This document shows positions 1 to 7,080 of a stretch of 14,013 nt of DNA, in pieces. Source of the stretch: Oscillospiraceae bacterium (lineage in GTDB: Bacteria > Bacillota > Clostridia > Clostridiales > Clostridiaceae); contig WQUF01000149.1 of NCBI GenBank assembly GCA_009785875.1, positions 1-14,013 on the forward strand, read 5' to 3'. The notes beneath the pieces are model-generated. The model did no database searches and had not been told where the DNA came from. It was given only the letters and a program-made list of their open reading frames with translations. The position numbers and the translations under genes were made by a program. Within the stretch, counting starts at the first letter, position 1. Every line of letters begins with the position of its first letter.

Positions 1-411
1 AGGCATAATGGAGCTATCTGTGTCATTCCATTTAAAGATGAAAATACTGTTTTAATGGTTGAGCAATATAGAACTGCATTAGATGACTTTGTTCTAGAAT
101 TTCCAGCTGGAAAACTTGAAATTGGTGAAGACCCTAAAGAATGCTGCATGAGAGAACTTGAAGAAGAGACATCATATACTTCGGCTTCAATAACAAACTT
201 GGGTAAAATAGTTACAACACCTGGTTTTTGCGATGAAATGATACATATTTTTAGAGCAGATGAACTTCAAATAGGAAGAAGTGGACTGCAAGATGAAGAT
301 GAATTTTTAACAATCCATGAAGTAACCCTGGATGAATTTAAAAGATTGGTTAAAACAGGAAAGATAATCGATGGAAAGACTTTAGCAGCATTTTGTATGC
401 TATTACAATAA
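1..411 (+). CDS. nudF: Nudix hydrolase, probable ADP-ribose pyrophosphatase (5' end missing)
   Basis: The frame is open from base 1, so the start lies upstream; 136 residues are visible and roughly 40 N-terminal residues are probably missing compared with the usual ~175. The visible part opens with HNGAICVIPF, typical of the first strand of ADP-ribose pyrophosphatases, then VEQYR and EFPAGKLEIGED. The Nudix box is present (G-x5-E-x7-REL-x-EE), giving the metal-binding REL-x-EE glutamates, but the usual EExG glycine is replaced (EETS). Family knowledge: these enzymes cleave ADP-ribose to AMP and ribose 5-phosphate in the cytoplasm, using magnesium. The assignment to ADP-ribose rather than another nucleoside diphosphate derivative rests on the HxGA and EFPAGK context. 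A terminator follows about 70 bases downstream, so this is the last gene of its transcript. Confidence 0.85.
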   Translation, partial: RHNGAICVIPFKDENTVLMVEQYRTALDDFVLEFPAGKLEIGEDPKECCMRELEEETSYTSASITNLGKIVTTPGFCDEMIHIFRADELQIGRSGLQDEDEFLTIHEVTLDEFKRLVKTGKIIDGKTLAAFCMLLQ

Positions 412-426
412 AAAACAAGTTTTTTT

Positions 427-461
427 CTAGCCACTAGCCACTAATCACTAGCCACTAACTG
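427..461. repeat. Heptamer tandem repeat, CTAGCCA type
   Basis: Five consecutive 7-base units in phase: CTAGCCA, CTAGCCA, CTAATCA, CTAGCCA, CTAACTG. It sits between the Nudix stop codon and the terminator. The same unit recurs singly at 5364-5370 and, as TTAGCCA, in phase behind a second heptamer type at 5691-5697. Confidence 0.8.
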
Positions 462-478
462 CTATGCATATGATCTTT

Positions 479-512
479 AAAAGGATACTTTTTTAAATAG
501 TATCCTTTTTTT
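479..512 (+). terminator. Intrinsic terminator of the Nudix gene
   Basis: An 11-bp perfect stem (479-489 with 499-509; AAAAGGATACT / AGTATCCTTTT) with a nine-base loop, ending in a run of seven T (506-512) on the plus strand. It may also work in reverse for the convergent gene, but only four T follow in that direction. The stop codon of the convergent gene (493-495) lies in the loop, so one arm is also coding sequence. Confidence 0.8.
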
Positions 513-1092
513 CATTATCTGTGATTATATTAAGGCTTAAAAGAGTAGTAAGGGTTTCCTTAAACAGCTCAAATAAGTTTTTAAGTACATTAATATCCTT
601 TATTATTCCATAAGGGTAGATGAGGCGCAATTCACCTGTTCCCTTTTGAGTTTCCTGTCCCCAAGCTCCTTCTTCTCCTTTAATGGATAGTTCAACATAC
701 GGAAAGCCAATCAGCAGATCTTTGATTCGTGTATTTGACAAAAGCACCTTGATCCTCGAAACAGAATTGCTCTTTACAATGAAAGTATTATCAAAAATAG
801 TATCCCCAATTGGAATATTTTGTGTACCAAAGAGTTTAAAAACATTGCTGAGTATTCCCTTTCTATAAATTTTAAACTTAAAGCTATCAGGATTTACAAT
901 TGATGAGCGAATGCGAGTGTAAGCAAGGGCGTTGCCTCCATTTTCTGAATAAGTATCTAAAACTATTTTCCAAGTATTGAATTTGAGTTCTACACGATCG
1001 CTTTTCATAAAACCATTATTTATATATGAAGCTTGTACTTCATCGCTAAACGTCTGCCATGCTTCTTTATTTTCTTTTCCATATAAACTCAT
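493..1092 (-). CDS. Conserved hypothetical soluble protein, DUF3137-like
   Basis: A 199-residue protein without signal peptide or membrane segment, so probably cytoplasmic. The start is supported by a ribosome binding site (AAAGGATG) about 9 bases upstream on the minus strand. Visible signature: an N-terminal helix with W12 and F15, a W-K-I-x-LDTY strand near residues 41-47, YTRIRS near 58-63, a FKIYRKG segment near 73-79, then the conserved LFGTQNIPIGDTIFDNTFIVKSN stretch (residues about 87-109, read in two halves). The IGD-x3-FD-x2-FIVK pattern recalls DUF3137-type proteins. I recognise the pattern but know of no established function. It stands alone, convergent with the Nudix gene, and its last codons extend through the terminator stem. 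Confidence 0.75.
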   Translation of the reverse strand: MSLYGKENKEAWQTFSDEVQASYINNGFMKSDRVELKFNTWKIVLDTYSENGGNALAYTRIRSSIVNPDSFKFKIYRKGILSNVFKLFGTQNIPIGDTIFDNTFIVKSNSVSRIKVLLSNTRIKDLLIGFPYVELSIKGEEGAWGQETQKGTGELRLIYPYGIIKDINVLKNLFELFKETLTTLLSLNIITDNEKKDTI

Positions 1093-1228
1093 TTAGCACA
1101 CATCCTTTTTTCTTCATATAATACCATAAATGGATAGGCAATAAAAACACATTTTAGAGAAAATTTTAAAATTAATTTGTCTATTTTATGCTAAACTTTA
1201 TAAATTCAACTAAATTTGAATCAAATAT

Positions 1229-1260
1229 TTGACATTTTAAGAAAAAAAAGATAATATAAT
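1229..1260 (+). promoter_or_regulatory. Probable promoter of the tandem paralogue pair
   Basis: A perfect -35 TTGACA at 1229-1234 is followed by TAATAT at 1252-1257 (17-base spacing) or a perfect TATAAT at 1255-1260 (20-base spacing). The region is very A/T rich, so the -10 choice is uncertain. It sits about 70 bases before the first gene. Nothing else is seen in the rest of 1093-1328. Confidence 0.55.
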
Positions 1261-1328
1261 AATATATTATTCAAAAATATTTATTAAAATTCAAAACATG
1301 CAAAAAAATATAAGGAATGGATTATTAT

Positions 1329-2294
1329 ATGAAGAATTTTTTTTCTTTATCGATTCAAAGAAAAGACTTAAAATGCAGAGAAGTGTTTATTTTTCATAAT
1401 GATGGGAATTATGTGGATAAAAAAATAGAAAAAAATTATCCTGAAAATACGGGAAAAATAAAGATCTATAGGGAAAATGAGTATATAGGTATATTTTCTT
1501 ATAATACAGGTTTTTATGATAGCCAAGACGTGAACATTGTTCGCTTTATTAATGGAGAATGGGGAATATTGCACAAAGATGGAAAGATTTATAAAAATGA
1601 ATTAATAGTAGAACCCATTGTTGAACAAGGAACACATGAAATTATAGGATTTTCAAATGGATATCTTGCTCCATTTTATTCAAAAGAAGGGGACATGGTT
1701 TTTGTTAACAAATACAGTGAGATCATAACAACTGGTAAAATCGATAAGTTACGTGAAAAAATTCTGCTAAAAGATAAGAATGATAGAACTCTTTCAGAAT
1801 GGCATTTTAATGAAGTTTTTGTACCAGATGAGTTTTTCTTCCTTGGAGGTAACTTTTGTGAATTAACACAGCGAGAGGATTTTAATAAGCTGTTTAAAGA
1901 ATTTTTAGAAGATAAATATTGTTATTATATCTTCCCAAGCGAAATATATGGACCTAAAATTTTAGTAGAAAGTAATTCGGATTTTAGTACAAGCGATAAA
2001 AATGCTGTTAACTATGGGAAGCTTTATATACTTGGATATGTTTATTACACTAAAAGAGAATGGAGCAATTATTATTTTTTAAAGCAGTACATGAAAGAAC
2101 AATTTCAAAAAGAATATGATAAATTTAAGAAAAAGATAGATAGGATGATAGGATCTTCATACATTAGTGAGGATAGATATAATATTTGGAAGATTAAGGA
2201 TGAATTTTTAGTGCTTGACTTTTATTGTGACTTTGGAGAAGGTGATTTTGGCTATCAAATTCGCATGTATATACGCAAGGAACCTCAAAATTAA
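1329..2294 (+). CDS. Hypothetical protein, first of a tandem paralogue pair
   Basis: A 321-residue acidic-to-neutral soluble protein of unknown function. I chose the ATG at 1329 rather than the in-frame ATG at 1317: the AAGGA ribosome binding site (1312-1316) directly abuts 1317 with no spacing, while from 1329 the protein begins MKNF exactly like the next gene's product. Features: N-terminal FIFHNDG, a segment GEWGILHKDGKIYKN near residues 73-87 resembling a WG repeat, IIGFSNG-x-LAPFYSKEG, a central LLKDKN...W-x-F motif, FPSEI-x-GPKI near 204-213 and a C-terminal GDFGYQIRMY. No catalytic motif stands out. The neighbouring gene encodes a clear paralogue of the same length and motif order; the two are 26 bases apart and probably cotranscribed. 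An immunity-type or accessory role is possible but only a guess. Confidence 0.75.
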   Translation: MKNFFSLSIQRKDLKCREVFIFHNDGNYVDKKIEKNYPENTGKIKIYRENEYIGIFSYNTGFYDSQDVNIVRFINGEWGILHKDGKIYKNELIVEPIVEQGTHEIIGFSNGYLAPFYSKEGDMVFVNKYSEIITTGKIDKLREKILLKDKNDRTLSEWHFNEVFVPDEFFFLGGNFCELTQREDFNKLFKEFLEDKYCYYIFPSEIYGPKILVESNSDFSTSDKNAVNYGKLYILGYVYYTKREWSNYYFLKQYMKEQFQKEYDKFKKKIDRMIGSSYISEDRYNIWKIKDEFLVLDFYCDFGEGDFGYQIRMYIRKEPQN

Positions 2295-2320
2295 ATTAAT
2301 TACAAAAGGGTGAGTAAAAT

Positions 2321-3319
2321 TTGAAAAATTTTTATACAGTTGAAATTATAAGAAAAGATAAAAATGAAAAAAACACCTTTATCTTTCATTTAGATGGTAG
2401 TTTTGTGAATGAGAAAATACAAAGTATTGGGCGAGGTGAATTAAAACGTGAAAATCCTGAATTTGTAAATATTAAAAGAAACTATGATCCAAAAGTGAAA
2501 AGATTTAGTCATTTGTTTACTTATGCTACAAGCATTTATGAAGAGATAGGAGTTAGCATTGTAAGGACTAACGACGGCATATGGGGACTTTTGCATAAAG
2601 ACGGGACTATCTTTAATAATGAAAACTTAATTGAACCAATGATAAATAACACCGATTATGAAATAATAGGATTTTCTGATTCAGGTCTCGCTCCTTTTTA
2701 CACTAAAGAAGGTAACATTGCCTTCATAAACAAAAATAGCGAAACAGTAGCGGTTTTAAATATAGATAGAGAAAATGAAAAAGCAAGCCTCCTTGATAAA
2801 AATTATAATGTACTAAAAGCATGGAAATTTGATCAGATATATATTCCGGATGAATGTTACTTTTTTGGAGGGAACTTATGCAGGCTATTTGAAGAAGAAG
2901 ACTTTACAGAGCTTGTAAATGAGTTTTTAGAAGAAGAACCCAGCGAATATACATTTCCAAGTGAAATCTTCGGTCCTAAAATTGGAGATGAATTTGACAT
3001 AGATCATGAAAATACAAAAGATAACGATATACACTATGGAAATATATATATAATCGGTTATGCTTATTATAGTAGATTTGAATTGGACAAGTATGTTTTC
3101 TTACATAGTTATATGGAGAGACTATTTACAAAAGGATATTATTTCTTTAAAAGTAAGTTAAATGGACTCTTGGGAGAACCTTATATAGATGGAAGTGAAT
3201 GCTCTGTCTGGAGGATAAATAAAACATATATAATTTTAGATATCTTTTATGATACTGATAAAAAAGGGGGGGATTTTGGATATCAAATAAGGCTTTATAG
3301 TTATGATGAAATGGACTGA
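2321..3319 (+). CDS. Hypothetical protein, second of a tandem paralogue pair
   Basis: 332 residues, starting at TTG (2321) with an AAAGGGTGA ribosome binding site at about 2304-2312. It aligns along its whole length with the preceding gene's product: MKNF start, FIFHLDG, GIWGLLHKDGTIFNNE (WG-like), IIGFSDSGLAPFYTKEG, LLDKN, FPSEIFGPKI and the C-terminal GGDFGYQIRLY. By eye roughly two-fifths of positions are identical, so the duplication is old rather than recent. It carries about 11 extra residues after the first motif (around residues 40-60). No signal peptide, membrane segment or recognisable active site. A run of seven G near 3265 is unusual in this AT-rich DNA and could be prone to slippage. 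No terminator is seen before the next promoter. Confidence 0.75.
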   Translation: MKNFYTVEIIRKDKNEKNTFIFHLDGSFVNEKIQSIGRGELKRENPEFVNIKRNYDPKVKRFSHLFTYATSIYEEIGVSIVRTNDGIWGLLHKDGTIFNNENLIEPMINNTDYEIIGFSDSGLAPFYTKEGNIAFINKNSETVAVLNIDRENEKASLLDKNYNVLKAWKFDQIYIPDECYFFGGNLCRLFEEEDFTELVNEFLEEEPSEYTFPSEIFGPKIGDEFDIDHENTKDNDIHYGNIYIIGYAYYSRFELDKYVFLHSYMERLFTKGYYFFKSKLNGLLGEPYIDGSECSVWRINKTYIILDIFYDTDKKGGDFGYQIRLYSYDEMD

Positions 3320-3324
3320 AATAA

Positions 3325-3363
3325 CAGTGAATATTGAATAATGAACAATGTAATAATGAATAG
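3325..3363. repeat. Heptamer tandem repeat, TGAAYAW type
   Basis: Units TGAATAT, TGAATAA, TGAACAA, an eight-base TGTAATAA and TGAATAG follow one another from 3328 to 3363. The leading 13 bases CAGTGAATATTGA (3325-3337) recur exactly at 4589-4601, after the next gene. Both copies lie directly behind a stop codon. Confidence 0.75.
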
Positions 3364-3437
3364 TAAAACTCCTTAGATTTAATAATTATATTTAATTAAA
3401 TTTTATTTTTAAGATATACTTTTTAAAAAAAATGTTT

Positions 3438-3443
3438 TATAAT
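3438..3443 (+). promoter_or_regulatory. Possible -10 element of the LCP gene
   Basis: A perfect TATAAT 60 bases before the LCP start codon. At the standard 17-base spacing the -35 position holds only TATACT, a weak match, so this is a moderate call. Confidence 0.4.
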
Positions 3444-3502
3444 ATCAGTATATTGTAGAAAAAGGTTTAATTATAAATTTTATTGTATAAGGAGAAGAAC
3501 GA

Positions 3503-4588
3503 ATGAAGAAAAAGAAACGACATATAATGTTGTACATAGTTTCTATTTTATTAATTTCTATAATTGGAATAGCAGCACTTGGTTCATACTATGTAGTATC
3601 ATCTGTCAATAAGATGTCAAATAATACAGCCAAAAGCACTGATGGAACTGTAGTTGAAATACCAAAGATAGATAGCAATAAATTAAACATACCTGTAACT
3701 GAAGAAGAAACGAATAATTTCAGCGATAAGATAACAAACATAGCTGTTTTTGGAATAGATGAAAGAGCTCCGGAATATGATGGGGATTGGGCTAGAGCAG
3801 ATAGCATAATAATTTTAACTATCGATGAGAAAAACAATAAAATTAAGCTTTCGTCTGTTTTAAGAGATACATATGTGAATGTTTTAGAATATGGGAACAC
3901 TATAAAGGATAAAATCAACCACTCCTTTGCATATGGTGCTGGAGAAGAATATGCAGTAACACATAATGCACTTTTAGCATACCATGCAGGAGCAGTTAGA
4001 ACCATTGAAACTTTAAATGATGATTTTAAGCTGGATATAAAAGATTACGTAATTTTTAATTTTAACTCGTTTAAAAATGTAATCGATAGATTAGGTGGAA
4101 TTGATATTAATTTAACTCAAATTGAAATAAATAGAATAAATGCAAGTGCATCTAATCCTGTTCCAGATGGAGAAGGTTTTAAAACTTTAAATGGTGAACA
4201 AGCTCTTATCTATGCTAGGGATAGATATGATGGAACGGATACTGACAGATCTTTAAGGCAGAGAAATGTTATGGGAGCAGTAGCTAAAAAGATGCAGACT
4301 GTAAATATTGTAGGACTTCCAGGAGTTATTGGTGAATTGCTTACAGCTGTAAAGACAAGTTTTGACATGAATGAAATATTTTCTATTTCCTTAAAGGTTT
4401 TAACGAGCAAAATGTCTATGGAAAGTACGAGATTTCCTGTAGATGGTAATTGGAGCTCAGAGATGATAGGTGGAGTTAGCTATGATGTTATTTTAGATGA
4501 AGGGTTAAATTTAAATCAGATAAGGGATTTTATATATAATGATATTTTGCCACAAGGTAACTTTACAACTACAACTGCACCACAATAG
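3503..4588 (+). CDS. LytR-CpsA-Psr (LCP) family cell-wall glycopolymer transferase
   Basis: 361 residues with an AAGGAG ribosome binding site eight bases before ATG. A short basic N-terminus (KKKKR) and one membrane helix at about residues 9-33 place the rest outside the cell. The LCP domain begins near residue 78: AVFGIDER (81-88), the conserved ARADS (97-101), SVLRDTYV (118-125) with R121/D122, HSFAYGAG, VIDRLGGIDI, and YARDRYDGTDTDRSLRQRN (about 237-255) with the conserved arginines R239, R249, R252 and R254. Family knowledge: LCP proteins transfer undecaprenyl-pyrophosphate-linked polymers (teichoic acids, capsule, secondary wall polysaccharides) onto peptidoglycan, binding the lipid pyrophosphate through these arginines and a metal. 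The exact polymer cannot be told. It has its own promoter and terminator and appears monocistronic. Confidence 0.92.
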   Translation: MKKKKRHIMLYIVSILLISIIGIAALGSYYVVSSVNKMSNNTAKSTDGTVVEIPKIDSNKLNIPVTEEETNNFSDKITNIAVFGIDERAPEYDGDWARADSIIILTIDEKNNKIKLSSVLRDTYVNVLEYGNTIKDKINHSFAYGAGEEYAVTHNALLAYHAGAVRTIETLNDDFKLDIKDYVIFNFNSFKNVIDRLGGIDINLTQIEINRINASASNPVPDGEGFKTLNGEQALIYARDRYDGTDTDRSLRQRNVMGAVAKKMQTVNIVGLPGVIGELLTAVKTSFDMNEIFSISLKVLTSKMSMESTRFPVDGNWSSEMIGGVSYDVILDEGLNLNQIRDFIYNDILPQGNFTTTTAPQ

Positions 4589-4601
4589 CAGTGAATATTG
4601 A
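4589..4601. repeat. Short repeat shared with 3325-3337
   Basis: CAGTGAATATTGA, identical to the leading part of the heptamer block behind the previous gene. It lies one base after the LCP stop codon and contains one TGAATAT unit. Confidence 0.55.
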
Positions 4602-4604
4602 TAA

Positions 4605-4643
4605 AAAATTAAGATCAAATGCGGTGCCTTTGGTCTTAATTTT
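4605..4643. terminator. Intrinsic terminator of the LCP gene
   Basis: A 15-bp stem with one G-T wobble (4605-4619 with 4629-4643) and a nine-base loop. The 3' arm ends in AATTTTATT, so the T tract is partly inside the stem. The A-rich 5' arm makes it usable in both directions. The truncated minus-strand nuclease frame runs through it. Confidence 0.7.
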
Positions 4644-5363
4644 ATTGAATTGACTAGCCAATGTCTGCCATTTTTGCTCATTTGCATCAAAATTGTTGAT
4701 CAAAGAATTATTTTTTTCAAAAAGGCTAATCAGTGATTGCCCTTTTGAGAATGCATATATTTGGTAAAATTTCCTAATGTTTTTTAAATTTGCAATAGAA
4801 AAGCCCCTACCATATTGATCCGTCAGATATTCAGAGAGACCCTTTAACAACTTTGCCCCATACTGAGCTCGCTTCTGTCCTAGCTGTTCACGCTCTATAA
4901 TCATTCGCCCAATCTCGTAATAAGTTAAAACTATTGTTCTATCTAGTTGCTGTTTGGCATATTTACGCATAGCAGCTAACAAGTCTGCAACATGCATGTA
5001 AAAATCAATTTCATCACTTTTCTGTGTCATGTTGAGTTTATTTTCGTCCATCTTATCATCCTCACATTCGTATTCAATATGCTATTACGTTAAAAAAAGT
5101 AAATAAAAAAACAAGTTTTTTGAAAAAAGTGTACACTAAATTGGTCTATATAAAACAAGCTGTTGAAAATTGTGAGTTCTCAAAAGCAATTCCAATTAAC
5201 TCCTTTTGAGTCTTACTTAAAAACATGCAATTATATAGATGCAAGAGGGATTTATTTATCGGTTCTTTTAAAATGCTTTTAATTAAACTTTTTATTTAAA
5301 TTATTGTCACAATTACCTTTGTTAATTCAAGTTATGGAAATAATATATAAAATTCAGTAATTT

Positions 5364-5377
5364 CTAGCCACTAAGAC
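5364..5377. repeat. CTAGCCA heptamer remnant
   Basis: One exact CTAGCCA unit followed in phase by CTAAGAC, matching the units of the block at 427-461. Confidence 0.45.
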
Positions 5378-5662
5378 CATGCTGCCGTATGTAATTATTT
5401 TATCATTAATCCATTTTAAAGATCCATTTATTACTAAACAAGAAATCACTTTTTTCAAAAGGGCAGTCAGTGATTATCCTTTTTGTTTTCACTAAACTCT
5501 TTATCTTAAAATCATAAACTCCAAAATTAACATTTAAGAAAGAAGTGTTCCTAAATAAATAAAAAATCTTTTCAAAAAGTTTCACGCAATTTTTATAAAA
5601 AGTTACAATTTTTGCCAAAAGAAGATCATATTCTCCTGTGGCACCCTTCATATCTGCAGCAA

Positions 5663-5697
5663 TGAACATTGAATATTGAACAATGAACAATTAGCCA
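5663..5697. repeat. Heptamer tandem repeat joining both unit types
   Basis: Five phased units: TGAACAT, TGAATAT, TGAACAA, TGAACAA, TTAGCCA. This is the only place where the TGAAYAW type and the TAGCCA type are joined in the same phase, which suggests one repeat system. Confidence 0.75.
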
Positions 5698-5710
5698 CCT
5701 GTCGAAAAGC

Positions 5711-5802
5711 GAGCCTGGTTCTTTGGGCTCTTTAAGGATATTCTAATTGCGTTTAGCCTTGAGAAAGCTCAAGAAGATATGCGCCTCCTGCAATTAAAGC
5801 CC
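5711..5802 (-). other. Candidate structured RNA downstream of the ParB-like gene
   Basis: Nested complementary segments: GGGCT (5725-5729) with AGCCC (5798-5802), AATTGC (5745-5750) with GCAATT (5790-5795), and a central hairpin CTTGAG-AAAG-CTCAAG (5758-5773). A competing hairpin GAGCC (5711-5715) with GGCTC (5726-5730) uses the same bases as the outer stem. On the minus strand this would be the 3' untranslated region of the ParB-like gene, and the GAGCC/GGCTC hairpin followed by GCTTTTC could be a weak terminator. I cannot assign it to a known RNA family; it may be the end of a lost mobile element. Confidence 0.35.
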
Positions 5803-5818
5803 TATTCAGTTACAAATC

Positions 5819-6994
5819 TCATTTCGATAATATTTCTTGTACTTTTGTAGCAATCAATTTATTTACAGCCTTCTGATCTACTAAATTCTGATCTACGTAA
5901 TATTTCATCATGTCCTGGTCAAAACTTATCCTACAGAAGCGGTTTGCATTGTCTCCCATAATCCCTGTCAGTTTCATTGAAGCATATTTCTTTAAATCCA
6001 AGAAATTCTCTACAGCTTTATCCAGAAGTTTATAGTTGATTGTAACAATAAAACTTATCTTCTCTGGTACTAAATCTTTAGATGTCTCAATGCGTTCCTT
6101 TATTTTTTCTAAAGTTAAATCTCCTGTTCCATCCCCAATTATGAATCTCATCCTATGCAAGCAATTTATTTCTTTAAAATCCACATTTTCTAAAATCATC
6201 TTTTGAATAACAGGATTTACTTTTGCAAATAACCTTGCAATCTGAAGGCTTATTCTTTTCTCATACAAAAGCGTCTTAACCTCTTCAGATAGCTTTTCTA
6301 ATACTAGATAATTGTATATACTGGAAGTAGACATCAAAAATTCTTCAGCTAAAAGCTCAGCAATATTGGATTCTTTTCTAAACTTCTTTGATTTTTTTAA
6401 TAAGGCATGTCTGTCCAGAATCATCTTGATAAACACATCCTGAGGAATATTTCTATATTTAAAGTTTAAATCAAGTACCATAGATCTTAGATAATATTCA
6501 TCAACCTTTTCAGAATCAAGTATACAGCAAAGAGGGTATCTGTATTTATCCAAATGGTCCCTTTCGTATAAGCACTTTAAAGCTAAAACTCTTGATTTTC
6601 CTTCAAGAATAGTATATTTACCATAATTTGGATGCCTTAACAATATTATTGGATTTATGAGCCCAATATTTTCGATAGAATTCATCAGAGATATTAGCTG
6701 TGTATCGTTTGGAAGAGGGAAATAAGCCCAGTTTGTTGGTGCATCTTGCATTAAATCTATATCTATTTTTTGAACATCTTCAAAAATGTTTACTCCTTCT
6801 TTGAAGTTACTAATCCTTCTCTTCTGAATTTTTTGTTCCATGATTCTGTTTTGTTCTAATTGTTCTTCACTTTGAGGGATATAAAAAGCTTCAATTTTAG
6901 GTTTTCTAGGGTCATTGTTCACATAGCATCCAGGGACGAGATCTTCTCCAAAAGGGTTTTCATCGATATCTTGAATATATCTATTTTTTCTCAT
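5819..6994 (-). CDS. Stand-alone ParB/Spo0J-like DNA-binding protein
   Basis: 391 residues from the ATG at 6994, which has a GGAGGG site seven bases upstream (7002-7007). A longer frame begins at a TTG (7009) that overlaps that site and is rejected. N-terminal ~85 residues are charged and unassigned. A ParB-N fold follows (about 89-180): a PLPNDTQLISLMNSIENIGL start, then PIILL and LEGKSRVLALK, the counterpart of the GERRxxA box. A helix-turn-helix follows (about 209-236, NIAELLAEEFLMSTSSIYNYL), then LSEEV. The C-terminal half is unassigned. Family knowledge: such proteins bind DNA and, in classical ParB, CTP, in partitioning or nucleoid occlusion. No parA is beside it, and key box residues differ from canonical ParB, so a regulatory role is equally possible. 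Its own terminator-separated promoter lies upstream. Confidence 0.8.
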   Translation of the reverse strand: MRKNRYIQDIDENPFGEDLVPGCYVNNDPRKPKIEAFYIPQSEEQLEQNRIMEQKIQKRRISNFKEGVNIFEDVQKIDIDLMQDAPTNWAYFPLPNDTQLISLMNSIENIGLINPIILLRHPNYGKYTILEGKSRVLALKCLYERDHLDKYRYPLCCILDSEKVDEYYLRSMVLDLNFKYRNIPQDVFIKMILDRHALLKKSKKFRKESNIAELLAEEFLMSTSSIYNYLVLEKLSEEVKTLLYEKRISLQIARLFAKVNPVIQKMILENVDFKEINCLHRMRFIIGDGTGDLTLEKIKERIETSKDLVPEKISFIVTINYKLLDKAVENFLDLKKYASMKLTGIMGDNANRFCRISFDQDMMKYYVDQNLVDQKAVNKLIATKVQEILSK

Positions 6995-7025
6995 AAATAA
7001 GCCCTCCAAAATAATTTTATATTTT

Positions 7026-7031
7026 ATTATA
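7026..7031 (-). promoter_or_regulatory. Possible -10 element of the ParB-like gene
   Basis: TATAAT on the minus strand 32 bases before the chosen ATG. The -35 position falls inside the terminator hairpin and is a poor match (GGCACA), so activity may be weak or need another factor. Confidence 0.4.
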
Positions 7032-7038
7032 TGAAAAT

Positions 7039-7063
7039 AGTCCCATAGTGTGCCTATGGGACT
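7039..7063 (-). terminator. Intrinsic terminator between the small-gene pair and the ParB-like gene
   Basis: A perfect 10-bp stem (AGTCCCATAG / CTATGGGACT) with a five-base loop. On the minus strand it is followed by ATTTTC, a modest T tract, so some read-through into the ParB-like gene is plausible. Confidence 0.7.
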
Positions 7064-7080
7064 TGAAAAAATTAGAAAAT

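Larger units (their letters stand above)
4569..5051 (-). pseudogene. Truncated YhcG/DUF1016-type nuclease gene (N-terminal domain only)
   Basis: A 160-residue frame whose first ~135 residues match the N-terminal DUF1016/YhcG domain: YYEIGRMIIEREQ (about 45-57), AQYGAKLLKGLSEYLTDQYGRGFS and NLKNIRKFYQIY, then the low-complexity linker KGQSLISLFEKNNSLINN typical of clostridial members. Full proteins are about 340-370 residues and carry a C-terminal PDDEXK nuclease domain; that domain is absent. After about residue 135 the frame runs through the LCP terminator and into the LCP 3' end, so the tail is not native. The start keeps a good ribosome binding site (TGAGGAT, 5058-5064), implying recent truncation. 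The break near 4650-4660 contains a CTAGCCA heptamer, consistent with a deletion there. Confidence 0.7.
5052..5818. other. Gene-poor region with repeats and decayed sequence
   Basis: I see no convincing intact gene in these 767 bases. A 94-codon minus-strand frame (5406-5690) starts inside a heptamer repeat and has no clear ribosome binding site or recognisable fold, so I do not call it. Part of it (about 5445-5482) resembles, with an indel, the linker DNA of the truncated nuclease (about 4708-4745). Also present: an 8-bp inverted repeat CTCAAAAG/CTTTTGAG (5179-5186 and 5203-5210), heptamer repeats at 5364-5377 and 5663-5697, and a candidate folded RNA at 5711-5802. The picture fits decayed accessory DNA. 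Confidence 0.6.

Noticed and set aside
410..426. AAAAAACAAGTTTTTT, also present at 5106-5121, as a terminator
   Set aside because: Full pairing would leave a two-base loop and only A-T pairs plus one C-G, too weak for termination; a strong hairpin follows at 479-512. The exact recurrence may be chance in A/T-rich DNA.
1317..1328. Upstream ATG as the start of the first paralogue
   Set aside because: The AAGGA site directly touches this ATG, and the paralogue begins at the position equivalent to the ATG at 1329.
3589..4005. Minus-strand frame of 138 codons inside the LCP gene
   Set aside because: The plus frame carries all LCP motifs and a ribosome binding site; the minus frame shows no recognisable domain.
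5406..5690. Minus-strand frame of 94 codons
   Set aside because: The start codon lies in a heptamer repeat, no ribosome binding site is seen, the product has no recognised motif, and part of the DNA is a frame-shifted relic of nuclease linker sequence.
6995..7009. TTG at 7009 as start of the ParB-like protein
   Set aside because: The TTG and following codon are part of the GGAGGG ribosome binding site for the ATG at 6994.
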